From Diatrype stigma (Eukaryota > Ascomycota > Sordariomycetes > Xylariales > Diatrypaceae), in contig JAKJXP020000145.1 of assembly GCA_022225965.2 (NCBI GenBank), positions 28,092-92,091 on the forward strand: a stretch of 64,000 nt of DNA, read 5' to 3'. Each line of letters starts with the position of its first letter. Within the stretch, counting starts at the first letter, position 1. The notes beneath the pieces were generated by a model. That model was not told the DNA's origin. It searched no databases and saw only the letters and a list, made by a program, of their open reading frames with translations. The position numbers and the translations under genes are program-made. Positions 33,294 to 46,682 of this stretch are shown here, in pieces.

Positions 33294-34695
33294 TTGTCCA
33301 CTAAACGGCGTCTTAGCCTGGCTATCAACGGGCCGCGACCTAACCACCTTCAACAGCAGCAGCACCGCTGCTACTTAGCGCTGACCCTAACAACGGCAAA
33401 GCGAGTGCCGCCGCTGCCATCGGGCAAGACCCACGGGGTCAACTTCGGCGGGTGGCTCGTCCTGGACCCGCGGATGATGAGCACCGGCCGAGTGGGGGCA
33501 CGATGGGCTGGTCCGGGCATTGCTCTGAGTCCGACTGACTGCGTGGCGTGTCGTTTCGTGTCAAGTTGGCGCTGGATCAGGCGCTGGGGCAGACGCCAGC
33601 TTCGAGACGCACATGCACACGCACACATACGCACACACAACGCGCGCTGGATGACAGCAAGGACACAAACAACGCGCAGTGTATCCACGCCTGGTTAATA
33701 CAACACACGCTCCGCATCTCGAATGGCTACTTGGTTAGCTACTGGGACCTTCCGCGATACTGTCGTCGTTGAGGGGAGCGAGAGAACGAGGACTTCTCGC
33801 GCGTGACCCTCAAGTACATACGAAACCGGCATGGTCGTACAGAAGAGGAAGTCCGCCGATGTACCTTGCGTATGACGTTCGTCGTCGTGGACCTGGGGTC
33901 CACGGCGGTGCTTCCGGGTCGCAGAAGGGCCCAGCAGAGGACGCCTTCACGGCCCGGCCAGCAGCCAGTGCCTCCCTATCGAATAGTGACCAGACACACC
34001 CCGGGTTTCCTCAAGCAGGGGACGAACTTGCAACCGCACCGCGTCAAGCCGCATCCACACTGCGCCGGCGTATGGCAATGCCGTCGACATCGAAACCCGT
34101 TAAAGAGTCGCAGACGTCGCGTGATGCAGGCGGCTTACCGCACAGCATAATTAGATACCTTAGCACAAGTCTATCAACTACTAACCCGCAGGTACTGGCG
34201 ATGGGTTGGGATGTCGAAAACCGCCCTCGGCATCCCCGGCAGCGAGCGCCTGCATGTGCGATTCATGGACGACCAGCCGAGCGCCGAGTGCATGAGGTCG
34301 AGCCTCCCGGGCGATGATGGAAGGCGTCGCCGCCGTTTGACCCGGACGCCAAGCAGGAGCTAAATAGTTACACGCGGCACACGTGCTGCGTCGACGACGA
34401 CAAGCTGGCGGAACGGATATATGCCCAAGCTCGTGGCAGGAGTCCGGCCTCTCGGACCTGGCGGCCCTGGAGTAGAGCGCCTAGTTCGACCCATTCCATG
34501 GCCAGAAGGGTTGCCTTTGACAAGCAGTGGTGGGTTGCTCAGCAGTGGCTATGCGAGTGGATGAGTGACTGGCTGCGGATCTTTTTGAACCTGGAAGAAC
34601 GAGTCGGAGAACCCAACCCACCCCTAGCTAGGACTAGAAGCTCGTCGTCGATATGGCCCAGATGTTGGATCATAGTGTGTGCTGAGAAGTCTCCC
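33294..34695 (+). pseudogene. Broken GH5 exo-beta-1,3-glucanase
   Basis: Family blocks appear in order but in different frames. At about 33432-33482, HGVNFGGWLVLDPRMMS corresponds to the start of the (beta/alpha)8 barrel (R-G-V-N-x-G-G-W-L-V-L-E-P). At about 33570-33600, LALDQALGQ resembles the segment that follows. At about 33880-33930 the frame reads VVVDL, then one or two bases off VHGGASGSQKG, which matches the V-D-L-H-G-A-P-G-S-Q-N-G motif. Near 34510-34570, FDKQWWVAQQW is a possible late-barrel segment; this last match is weak. A CA-rich run (33607-33640) interrupts the gene. Frameshifts and the missing catalytic acid motif make it non-functional as it stands. The intact enzyme would trim beta-1,3-glucan in cell walls. 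Confidence 0.65.
33607..33641. repeat. CA-rich imperfect microsatellite
   Basis: (CA/CG)n run, ACATGCACACGCACACATAC and onward, inside the GH5 remnant. Slippage here may have contributed to its disruption. Confidence 0.75.
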
Positions 34696-37600
34696 TAGAC
34701 TATCTTGAACTCTCAGATGGCCAATGCTCAGAGAATCTTGGAAAAAAGCTGATGAAGCTCAATTTGTCAATACTTTTTTTATCACAAAGCTTACATGCGA
34801 CAGCAGCGACTGGTGTACCCTGCTTTGTGATTTGCTGAGGGGATACACAACGAAATGAGGTCCTATCCCCATGGGGATGGTCCCCGGATGAAAGAATACG
34901 CTGTGAAGCATCCTGCCGGGACCTAGTCCTGTCGAGAGACCCAGATCAAGCTTGCTAGTGATCAGTGTCTAGACTGAGTGTAGATGGGTTCTCAAAAACC
35001 ATCTAACGCAGTATATCGAGAAACAAAAAGCAGTCGACAACAGAGCCTTGGGCATGAAGCCAACCGGGAACCTGCCCGTTCATAATTGTCCTTTACCTAT
35101 ATCTAGCTATAGGTAGCTTGCTGGTCGCCTATACACCTATCCGAGGATGAAATCAGTAGCCTCGTAGATAGACACGTCCGGTGCTGACAATTAGGTGCTG
35201 AATCTGGCCGCCCATTGTCCAGCTACTTTGGTCACGTGGTGTGTTGAGACATATCGTACATCTTATGTGGAAGTCCGGCGAGTAAGCTCAGGAGCCGCAA
35301 TGCTTCAATACCCTCGGCTCATCTAGATGGCGGCGCCACCATCGTCGCCATGGCTCATTGCCGTGAAACTCTCCTAGCTCGATCAGATAGGCGGTACACA
35401 AGCTCGCCGCATGGCTGCCGCCATTGTCGATTTAGACCTCTCATCTCTGATAGTCTGCGATGGCGTCTCCGTCTAGAGAGGCGAGCCAGTTTCCTAGCTA
35501 AGTAGCCAGCCCGCAGTCTCAAGCCGGTATCACGTACGAACTTAGGCACCGTAATGCGAGCCGGACTCCAAGCCTAGGGCTCACTGTTGTCGCGATAGTG
35601 AGATCCGTAGATAGGTATATGGATAGACCATCGTGGCTCTGTCAAGTCCGGGCGTGCTGGCACGGAATATTTGCCTTTACGACTGTGAAACCTCTGGGTG
35701 CTGCGCGCGCGTAATCTATCCTCGATAGCTCTGACTGGGCGATGAAACGAGGAGGCGATTTCGTGTATAACTGATCAAAGCTATGTTCAATTTAGTAGTC
35801 AGGGGAAGGCCTCCCCTCTGGCTGACTGTTTGTGGGCTTCTTTCAGTGGTTGGTATTAGTAAGATACGATCCGCTCGCGCAGACGATTTGACCCCAAGTT
35901 TTTGAATAGCCGTGACTTCTTCCGTCGAGGGTATACAGAATGAAAGCGCCAACTCCATTCTTGAGCATATCAAGCCGCCCCGCGCATTTCCATTTCGTCA
36001 TCCCCGTCATTTCCTTGCAATGCGCTTACATGTACAGCCCGGCCACGCCAAAGCCCTATATAGGTACCCTAATATGCCATGGTACGAACTTGCGCGATGC
36101 CTTTACCACTAGCAGGCTTCCACGAGGTAACTAGCTAATGCATGGCTTGCATTGGGACGCGGATATTTCCCACTTGTCGTTAGCCACTCCATAACCGAAG
36201 GCTGTATCCGAGTCCGAAATACGATTCTTTGCATCTTGGTTTTATTAGGGAGGCGCTGCTATGCAATTGGCATCGTTCGATGTTCTGTCGGCGTGGTCGG
36301 GCTGAGTGCTACCTTATGTAGGCGGTCAGGTAGCTATGACGGCTATGACATAACCGACAATCTAGACAGATGTAGGCAGATGAATACTAAGTATCTACAG
36401 GATTGCGTTCATCTATAAGGCATATCAGGTGGTAGGATGAGGTAGCAGTAGATGCAATGCGACCCCAATCCTTAATTACGTGTAGCAATTAATCGGAGTA
36501 TATTCCGGGCATGGCTCTCCAATTGCGTCACATCAAAACCACCTTAGGTACTAGACCTAAGGGGTAGGTACTTAATTACATAGTACTACCTACACATGCA
36601 TATAGTCGCGGACTGTTGAATCTTCCCCGAGTCCGCCTTGATTTCCACACTATCATTCCACATTATCATTGCCGTTGAGAACGATATCATTGCCCGAACA
36701 CCGAAATAACTATGTGTCTACTGGCAGTGATCTAGCGGCAATGATCACTTGCTGTGTTGGCCGCTGGCGCGCGTGTTGCCGATCTCCCCCAGGCGAAGCT
36801 CCTCACTTGGGGGCTTGTGCCTCCTCCCGAATGCCTACATATGTATGTAGTTGTCTAAGCCTAGCCAACTTGCCAGCACTGCCATGCCAGCTTTCGGAAT
36901 GATGGGCAGTGGAACAACTTTGCTTTCCAGGTGAAACATTCGAGAAAACACAGTTCAGGCCGGGAACTTTTCGTTGCCTCGTTACGGGTAAATATGCTTC
37001 GATACGGTGCCACGGTACCGGTGTCCGCTGAAACTCTAATAGTCTATAGGAACGACCATTCATATCTAGATCTGAAAGGCTAAAACGGGCCCTCGGATCG
37101 CCAACTAGGCTAGCGAGGCTAGCTAGAAGTCCCTGAAATCCCTACATGTAGTGCCAGTGCTAGGCGAGTGCTAGGTGCCTACATACATACATACATGTAG
37201 GTAGTGAACGCCATGTGGCACTTGTAGATGGTTACTAGAAAATTGCAGCGACCCACTGGGATCTCGTACAGCCCCGAGGTATCTTGAAAATATATCACCA
37301 AGTCTGGCAAGATCATTGGTCGTGGAAGTGAACACCCTACAAGCTTGGCCTGCGGGCTTTCGCCGAACTTTGCAGACCGTTCACTCCATGACTGCGTACC
37401 CGGACATGGTAAGTAGCAGTAAGTAGCTTGCATTGGATCCGTATGCTGTAAGGGCGTGATCTATTCACCCTGAATCTATAACCACCTCCCCTCTTCTTAC
37501 TTGACGTTAAAGGCAGGTATCAAACTTTGTTTGCCGTCGCTGACAACTGCTATTGGTTCATGAATGTTACGTTCAGAACTGGTTGCTGATCAATATTAGG

Positions 37601-39262
37601 ACGACCTGCTTGAATTAACCAATTAACCCCTGAATAAGTGAGATTGTATTCCGCAATTCCGGCTTGAAACCGTTAAGACCCTACATAGATCCTACATACA
37701 GACAGGCAGATGGCCTCTGTAACCGAAACCCGAGCATACATCCACGACGTAGGCGGTACCTACACGCCTAAGGTGAATGTCTAGGTGGGCGAGTCAGTCC
37801 GGAACATAGGGCAATTTCGGGGATTCATAGTCAGGTCATGTTTGAGTTGCTGCACGTGGCTATAGCAACCTACCTTATCTTAGGTAGTCGAAGTAATACC
37901 TTAGGTAACCAACCAGCCGGCATGATTTGGTAAGTAGGTCCCGGGCAAAGTTTAGTAGCTGAACATTGAACCCCTGAATGAACACAAACCAAATATGAGT
38001 GCGATACAGGGGGTGAATTAAATACTTGAACCATTACGTAGTTAGGGTATATCTTTCGACTTTGCAAACCGTCCAGGCTCCTGTTTTATTATCGATCTAT
38101 GATTCATGCTAACTAGGGGATTATTAAGATATGTAGGTATGTAGGTTAGTTATATGTTTTCACCATAAGCTGCACTATCAAGGGCGTTCCATGTATGTTT
38201 GTATGTATATACATACATATTTACATGTAACTAACTAATACAAACTAATACATACAACGTAGGTATTGTACCTACATACACGACATACACTACATACCTG
38301 GTTGCCTAGCGTGCCTAGCGTGCCCAGTCAGCCAGCGCGCCTACCTCCTAAAGTATTAGGATCTCCAACGTCAAGTGCTGCCAACTTCGGTAAAATTATC
38401 CATTTACCACCTAGGTAGGCTAAGCTGAATGCTGAATGCTGAATGCTGAATGCTGAATGCTGAGCCGCTGAGCCGCTGAGCCTTGCTGCTAAACCTTCCT
38501 TGAAACAACAACCTCCAGCCTACCAGGCCATTTTATTTCCTCGTTCTTCGTTGTATCCCTGCCCTTCGTTCTATGCTTAACGCTTCCCTTAACGTTAGCA
38601 GCCATCTGATACTTGGTGGCCTGGTTGGCCGTTAGTTTGAGCAAGACAGTGCCTAGTTCTTCTAGTTCTTTTCTTCTTCCTTCCCACATTCTTACGACTA
38701 GAGATACTGAACCCAATTAGACTTCCGGTTTTATGGCATACCTCCTTATGCTAGAGTTCCATAAACCCGATATACTGCTTAACCTGCGCCCTCTCAATAT
38801 TGATACCCAGCAGAGGTGAGTTTGCGAGTTGATGCGGTTGAGCGTTATGTATAATGGCTGACCTGTATTATTATTATGGGCATAGTGGAATCAACCCTTG
38901 TATTACAAACGTACGAAACCCATGCGGTAACCCGCCGGCGCAAGGTCTCCTCCACTACGCTGCCACTACGTATGAAAGCATATTCTCAGCATAACTACCT
39001 GGGCCCGAGTCCTGTTCGTTTTCATTGACGGCCATACTCCAGCATCTCCGGGAAATACGTAGGCCAGCGCGGGACAGCATAGGGCAGGCAGGACAGGACA
39101 ACATAACATACAAGGGACGGTCGGTGCACAACTCAACATTTCTAGCCCGAGTGTTCATTCGCTTGCTCAATCTGATTTGATTGCTCGCTGGCCGGGTCTG
39201 GTTGATCCACAAGGCTGTAAGAGCAGCGCAATTCCCTCCTTGACCCATGGCCATACCATGAG
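34696..39262. other. 4.6 kb without a supported gene
   Basis: The longest empty stretch. Many short frames on both strands lack ATG starts, introns or family motifs. Intermittent ACATACCTAC/TACCTAGGTA motifs occur (about 36540-36600, 37178-37205, 38135-38300), and there is a short tandem repeat at 38420-38482. A segment of higher G/C at about 35290-35600 contains AGGCGAGCC/CGGCGCC-type words and could be an old mobile-element fragment, but I could not identify it. Confidence 0.5.
38420..38482. repeat. GCTGAAT / GCTGAGCC tandem repeat
   Basis: About six copies of the 8 bp unit GCTGAATG are followed by about three copies of the 8 bp unit AGCCGCTG. Confidence 0.9.
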
Positions 39263-42200
39263 ATGACCGGTTCCATCATGACTGTGGCGGTCCCAGCCGT
39301 CGATTCCATACAGTCACCTTCACAATCGGCCTCGCACTCGCAGTCAGCTTTCTTCCACCGATCGCATTCCACTTCTGACCTGCTGTCCGGAACACCACGT
39401 CGATTCTCGCCGCCGAGCTCGGATAACCATCCGCCTTCGCACGTCCGTTCTCTGAGCGTGCAGAATTTGTCGAACCCGACCTTATTCGATGTCCCGTCGT
39501 TTGACTTCGAGTCGGATTTCAGTACCAAGCTCTCCCTCTCCGCCGACGACTTGAAAATAGGGTCTGGCGCAAATGAGAAGCCTACGGTCTTCCGGAGCGA
39601 GAGGATACCGTCTATATTTGCGGGAAGGATGGGAAAGGGGAAGTCATTCTTGAACAGACCACAGATACGGACCCCCGCATCCAAATCGCCATCCGTGGAG
39701 CAAAGAGGGGGAGATCGTAGTGAGGGGGCAATGGAAACTGAAAAAGAAAAGGCCTCGGGTAATGAACAAGAGGTCGGGGGCTCCAGATTTCTGGAACCAA
39801 GCCCGCGTGGAAAGACGAAAGGCGTCGCGGACTCGTTGACGTCTCTAGCACGGCGCCCATGGATGACTACGTCGCGATCCCCTTCACCCGGCAGTAAAAG
39901 TGAAGAGAGTAATAAGAAGGAGGAATCCGATGTCGTTCCTGATGCTCCATCATCAGGCCGCGAGCGCTCTAATAGTAGCGCCAGCTTAGGTTCTACACTA
40001 ACAAGAAGAATGTCACGCCGGTGGCAGGCTCCGGTTATTGACGGCGAGGATGGGAAGGCTCCAGAGTCACGAGGAAGATTGGGCAACTATATCACCAAGA
40101 TCAAGCAACGACCACAGGTAGCTCTAGCCAAGGGTCGGGCTGCCAACAGCGTAGCAAGTACTGCTTCGTCGACGACTAGTCTTGCGCCGCCCTCTACCGA
40201 TACACGCCTGTCACACGCGTCCGAGAGGAGCAGCAACAACGCCCCAGACGATATTGCTGCTTTAAAAATGCCAAAAGCTCGTGATCCTCTCTGGTCCATG
40301 TTCAAGAACCTCGAGTCGGAATATGGTAAATTTCAGTCGAAATCCGCACCCGCGAGAATGAACCTCGTCCGAAGTGTGCTTCTACCATTTTTAAGGAATT
40401 ACTCGTCCCACGTGTCAAATAAGCGGCTGTCCCCCGAGGATCTCGAACGCAGAGCTGTCATATTAAACAAATGGTGGGGTGGACTGCTCGAGATGCTTGA
40501 TGGGAGAGCTGAGTATTCTGTTGCCGGAGTCGATCGACCGACATTGATTGAAGTTGTCACCTTACTCATGATGCGCCCAGAATGGCGACAGAGCACCCCA
40601 AGCTTCACCCCATTATCAGATCGACGTTCGCGAGAACATCCAAAAACGCGGCCGCGAATGGAGACGAACGCATCATACTCTGGAGGCTCTGTCGATTCAA
40701 CTGATTCCGAATACTTTGCCGAATCCGCCGAGCACAATGTAAGGACAATGTTCGTGAACAGCTTGATCGCTCAGATGGCCATTGTTGTAGACAAACTTTC
40801 CCTCCGACATGCTCCGCTCGTTCTGGTCAATTTCGCAGGCAAGACTTGTGCTTACGCATTCTTCTTTGCTCCTGGAATTGCCGATGTTTTGGTTCGAATC
40901 TGGGGCCTGAAATCGGATCCGATTCGCCGTGTTGCAGACGAATTCCATCTACCTAGGTCGGGCCGAAACGAAGAAGGCGATGTGATCGCGCTATTCCCAC
41001 CAAATCTCGCACGGCTAGGCTGGAGCTCAGTGAGAGGGATAACATCCGCCTTGCGGCAGACTCCGACCCTTTCCCTGACTGCTGCTAAGATCAACTGGCA
41101 TGGACCTTGGGTATCGCGATGGCGAGGCCGGGAGACTGACCTATTCTTCATCTTCTGCAAATACTATTATATAATGTCGGAAGAATTCATGCCCTCCGAA
41201 CTTCCCTTTGTCGAGAAGGCCAAAGCTCCTGGCTTTGTGCTTGTAAACGCCCAGATTCTCTCTGTTCTCGATTCAACGATCCACCGGCAAGCAGCTGCAG
41301 AAGCCAACATGGGTCTTGCATTAGCAGACGCTTCACCTGGAAACGATGCCATGGCCATGCCATTGCCTGTGGCAGCAAATGCCATGAAAGGCATGTGCGA
41401 TAACCGGTTGATCGTCATGCTGAAGGACATTCTCTCTAGTGCGTCTGTCGGGTTATCTGATGCGCGGCACACGTTCGCCGAATCGTATATGTCAATCATG
41501 AAGGCCTCCGCCAAGCGAACCTCACAGTATGACCATAATGCTTGTTTCGTCCTCTGCGATTTTCTTGAAGAGGCCCTTCAGACTTTCGATAATTTTATCG
41601 ATCTACAGAGACCCGGAATCAACTACATTGACTGGCCTTTCTGGTTCGATGCCTGGAGGAAAATCATGGAGTCCCACCATACTATGTCGGAAATCCGAAT
41701 CCTCTCGCTGTTGTTCTCGCTTTGGGATGTCATTGCTAGTGATCCAGCCCGCAAAGAGCAATTTTGCATCGACTGGTTGCTAGCACCGGAAACCTTTAAC
41801 AAGCTCTTCACGAATTGGTGTCCCATGGTTCGAGCGTACTACATGCGATTGTTATGCTGGAGAATCTGCAGAGACTCTGGCAAGGCGAATGATACGGACA
41901 TGTAAGGCGTTCCTTGCTAACAATCACGGATTTCACTAATTTTGATTTCTTAGGAAAATCTTCATTCTCGTTGCATCCCGCTTGAGAACAACTTGGTCTC
42001 ATTACTTGTGGTTAAAGCAGGATGCTGAGAGGACGGACAAGTTCCCTCCATCAACGGCGCCCTCTTATCCCGCTCCTGGCAAAAGATTCATGATTATCCG
42101 CACTGAAGCCACAGCATCGCAGCCTGGCCTGGTCATGGGCTTTGACCATTTCACCAACACAGTCTCGGAACCAGACCTGAGCGATCCAGCCAACGTATTT

Positions 42201-43010
42201 GACACACTTGAGTCGCCAACTTTTGAAACCAAGAAGAAGTGGGGTCTCCTGGGCAAAGTGTTCTCGTTCACTGGAAGTAGCCATTCCTCCAACGATCTCG
42301 AGACTATCAGGCGGGAGACGGCAATGACCCGAGGCAAGCCTGTACCACCACCCAAAAGCCCGGTCACATCCGTGACACCGCCTGCTTCCGACTCGGACAG
42401 TATGGGTTCGTCGCCCACATTTGATACGATGCAATACGTCTTCAAGTTCGTCTTGTCATACAATGCCTATGGGACTATGGCACCACCCAATCGCATCCTC
42501 ACCCGCCCCCGATTGCCAGGCCCTGCCCAGTCAAGGGTCAACTCAAGGGACACCAGCGGCGCGCCACCACAACCTCCCGTCGGACGCCCCCGTGCGCATA
42601 GAGCCATTTCTGGAAGTGCTCACGCAGGACTTGTTGATTCCGCAAGGAATGCCGACGTTACAAGGGATGCTGACCCTGCTGACGCGTCTCCCAAGTCTTT
42701 TCGGATATCGATGGACTTTGATCGCACTGATAACCTGGGCTCCCTCAGTCCAGTCGAACAAACTAGGGCCGATCCGCCACCAAATGTGAATATAGTCACT
42801 CCTACCCAGGAGCCTATCACCCAACCGGTTCAACCCATGGGTATCTTCGCCAGCACTGTGAAGTATTCTGGGCGTGCCCTTGCTGAATGGAGCCTTGTTG
42901 TTGGCGAATGTAATGGATTCATCGACAGGAGGAGGGATGAAGGCGTACTAGGACTGAGTGATGTTGAGGTGCCGACCCTCGGTATTGAAGGAATTAGAAA
43001 AGTCGGGTAA
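39263..43010 (+). CDS. DUF1765 / UPF0592 family protein (1231 aa)
   Basis: Large conserved fungal protein with a DUF1765 region, related to the S. pombe UPF0592 group; its biochemical role is not established. Exon 1 is 39263-41901 and exon 2 41954-43010. The 52 nt intron (GTAAGG, TGCTAAC branch, TTCTTAG) is phase 2 and gives NDTDMKIFILVASRL. The first about 330 residues are low-complexity Ser/Pro-rich with many S-P and R-x-x-S phospho-like sites. The folded core spans about residues 335-900: DPLWSMFKNLESEYGKFQSK, then hydrophobic helices around TMFVNSLIAQMAIVV and APLVLVNFAGKTCAYAFFFA, and YYIMSEEFMPSELPFVEKAK. The C-terminal third is again disordered and Ser/Pro-rich, with the interrupting block YVFKFVLSYNAYG. 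No signal peptide was seen. Codon use is even across the gene, unlike several neighbours. Confidence 0.9.
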
Positions 43011-46000
43011 AGGCATTTCGAAAGCCTTGCAAATCAATCCAAGTTACGAATAGCATGTTCGACACGATTTTTTCACAAATGCACCTCCCAACGACCTGTT
43101 GATACATAAGGCAATGTATTTCATCTATTGCTCAGTGGAGCGAGCGTACAACTGTCGATTTCTGCGGTTCAGGGTCCACGAAAGGTATCATCAAGCATAC
43201 TGTACCAAGTTTTGTCATTTGCGTCTCATTCCACCTTTCGACGACCAAGGTCGACTTTGGTATATACATCCCGCATTGCGAGGAACCTTCACGGCAGGCA
43301 ATTGGCGTTATCGGTTCTTTTCCACGGATATCTAAAAGGCATTGCATCGCGGCTCTCATCATTTGTTTGCGGTTTCTACCCATAGCAGCAAGCCAGAACA
43401 CTTTTCACAAGCGGTCTACAAAGTCCACCCCCATGGCGTTAGGCAACAAATGGTACGAGAAAAATATCAGGGATAGCGGGCCAATCTTCACAGGGAGTTC
43501 ATTCGTTTCAAGGCAACAAGCTGGTGACTTATCTTTCTTTTCCCTGCTCTTTTAGAGCAACATGGGCACTCGATTCGAAGCATCGCATCGTGCATTTGGA
43601 TACTATTGAGGTTTCCCTCGCTTTCGGAGGTAACAAAGATGGCTGGCTATCCGTTCGCCTGCCAAGCGTTTTGTTTTGTCGAAAGCGAGAGCGTAGGCCG
43701 GTATCCTAGGGCTAGGGGGTCATGGAAGGAGGTATATACATACAAAAGCCGTGTTCCCTGGCAGGCATGAAAACATTAGGGAGCACACAGTCGGACGGCT
43801 GTATTATCATTATTCTGTATCATATTTATGGCGAAACATATTTGAGTACAGGAACCCGAGACGACACGTCTAGTCGATCGGGCCTTTTTTCTGCTTTTGC
43901 TGACTTTAACGTCCCCTTCTGCAACTGACGTGATGTATACGGGATCTGAGAATGACAAAAATTGGAGATAAAGCACAGCAGAACATCATGTTAACGATTA
44001 ATACTGCCTTTGCAAGCGATGTTCTCACGGCACGCTACGTTGTCAAACCCCTTTACTTCTAGTCAAATCCAACTAAAGTCTATGTAGAAGCCGGTTAAGC
44101 CCTGACAACATCAACATCAAGCTCGCCATACATAAGCTAGCTGGGTTCCCTATTGGCAAAGCGGAATACTACTCAACAGCCGATGCTACGTGGAACAGCT
44201 GACTGTCTGGTTGACAGATTTTTAAGTCTTGGCCTTTCCTTGCGACCAATGGCGTGCTGCATTCCTTTTTCTTTTGCCCCTTGAGCTCGTATCGTCTTTT
44301 TATCCGCGCCGATGTTTACCTACCCCGATGCTGTTGGGTGGCGTCAGCATAGCTCTATTCCCCTATTCTCCGGTAGTGTTCGCAGCATTGCTGACTATGT
44401 ACCTACCTATCGGTATTATTCTTAAGGCGGATGTGAGTTCGAGACATCCGGTGTCTTTGTATGTGGTAAACTGGCATCGAATAAGTATTCAAAGCGCTGG
44501 TCGTACACGTTCAACAATACCACATCGTATTCGAACCGCGCTCACCCCCTTCCCCCTTGAACGAAAACTCAGTATCACATTTCCCGTTCTACGTACCCAA
44601 CTACTACCCAGCTATGTAACCATTTAGCTTGGGTCGTCCCAACTGATCTTGACTGATCCTTCCCTCGTCTCTAGAAATTGTTTACGGATCTCCTGTAGCA
44701 TGAGTGTAGTGGTGTACAGTATCAGAATAAAGTACCTATATTATAAGTAGAATCATGGTGTTGTGATTTTTGAAGCGCCGAGAATCGGGCCAGGAACCAC
44801 CAGTATTTGCGTTACTGTCTCAGCATACGGCCCTATCGTGATATCTCGTTCGCCAGCTACCTACTAGTCTTTATGACGTAGCCTTCTCGATAGCTATGTG
44901 TGGGTGACGTCTCAGCTACAACCGCAGCTTTCTCATGTAAGCACTCTATAAGGTTATACGGCATTATCATCATCTCCAAGAAACCATGAGTCGTACCACA
45001 TGAGGTCCAGATATAGCCTAATGATAAATATCGCATTTTACATAATTGTTCTGCTGATCCGGCATCGAACGCGGCGGCGATCCTACACACGGGGTATCAT
45101 CAAGGTGCTTTAACGCAGCCAAGACAGCGAACTGCTGTATGCTTCCACGCCTAACGCTGAGCACATCATATCATTAGTACATAGTATTTTCTCCCATACC
45201 TGCCTAACCATGCAAGCCATGGCTGACCACGGCTAGCACGGCGGACTTCAGAGCGGCTATCGGGTACTTTAGTGAGATCAAAACCCCCAGCTGAGATCAT
45301 TTTAGTGGGGATGGAATCCGCCTCGCACTCCCTTGCCGTCTCTGAGTGGCTGAGTCTTGTGTCCTCTTTGTCTTAATTGTGATCGTTGCGTGTATGCAAG
45401 ATGCAAGATGCAAGATGCAAGCGCCATGCATTACATTTGGAACGCAGCAACTACATAGTTAGTCGTCAGACCATTTCCCTCGCCAACTCCAGAAGAAAGC
45501 AGAAATGGCCTCCGAAAGGTCGAGTCAAGCAATACTAAGTAAATAGTTCGAACACATCTGAAGAGACTTGAGAGATCTTAGGGGACCCCCGTTTATCATC
45601 CAGAATGCCGATCTCAACCTTACGACAGGGACCTTCCCCTTAGCCGCTGTGGATGAGCTATAGCTTTAGGGTGGTAACGTTATATCATCTGCAGCCGGGA
45701 TGATAATATAAGCGAGTTCAGCAAGTCGAATTCCCCGCATTAAGTTTCCCATGCCGTTTCGGGACGTCAAAATAAGCATCGGCGGGAGGCGGCGGCAATG
45801 GGCATTTGGTAAATACGGATCCCTGCTCACATGATGTCAGGAATACGAGCTTTTCTACTAATTAACTACGTAGTTATGTACTGTTCCAATCACATTCCTC
45901 CAGAGTCCAGAGGTCGGTATCATCGCGGTTGCTGGCTTTGCCCCGCGTTGTTGCCGTGTGCACGAAATGCATTGCATTGCCTGTGCCTTGTGCCTGTCTG

Positions 46001-46682
46001 TGTCTGTGTTGCCCCCCTCATGAGAGCTGACTTGCCATATTTGCCGTTATACGAGATCCCCCTTGAACACAGAACAAACAGCCTAACCACCCAATTGGTA
46101 TCGCTAGTCCGAGACCTCTCCCTCGCACGAGTGTCTCTGTCACCATGCCGTGTGACGGGTTGTCCTGCCACCTGCTTCGCCGTACGACGACAGGGCGATA
46201 CCATAATAGTGGTGGGCGGTGAGATCCGCCAGGAGCCGGACCGTTGGTTATTCTTGAGCGACCCTTGGGGGATCGGCAGGTAACAACGGACTTGGACTTG
46301 GACTTGGACGGTTTTGTCAGGTCGGATGCCCGCGATTCTCCTAGCGGCTGGTAGTGAGACTTTAGTAAAGTGCAATATGTCACTACCCAGGCCCTACCAG
46401 CCTGCCTATGCACGCATCGCCTTTTAACTTATTTTCGGCTCCACGTCACCAGACTGCATGTCGTAATGATCGGCGCCCCGGCCTTCTGCGTTCCAGACAC
46501 TTATGATGCACGTCATATAAATATCGAAGTCTCTTCCCGCCCTTAAGAGACGGCTTCCGCACTCGGTGGTTCTTCATCGCTCAAGCCCACGATCAACATA
46601 CATCTCCCGAATAATAGTCGAAAGGGGAATATATACCAGAAATATATATAATAACGTAATTTTCGGAACTCTATAAGCAAGA
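43011..46682. other. 3.7 kb intergenic stretch
   Basis: No supported gene. It begins with the DUF1765 3' UTR. A frame at 44229-44627 starts only from TTG and has no recognised domain. Frames at 45831-46413 overlap on both strands, so neither is called. A 9 bp tandem repeat (TGCAAGATG)n is at about 45394-45422. Confidence 0.5.
45394..45422. repeat. TGCAAGA short tandem repeat
   Basis: Three to four copies of ATGCAAGATGCAAGATGCAA. Confidence 0.85.

Noticed and set aside
39142..40086. 314-aa minus-strand frame
   Set aside because: Shadow of the Ser-rich N-terminus of the DUF1765 gene; low complexity.
44229..44627. 132-aa frame with hydrophobic N-terminus
   Set aside because: Starts only from TTG and has no domain, introns or conservation signal I can see.
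45831..46413. 150-aa plus and 131/151-aa minus overlapping frames
   Set aside because: Opposite frames of similar length in plain DNA; neither has convincing features.
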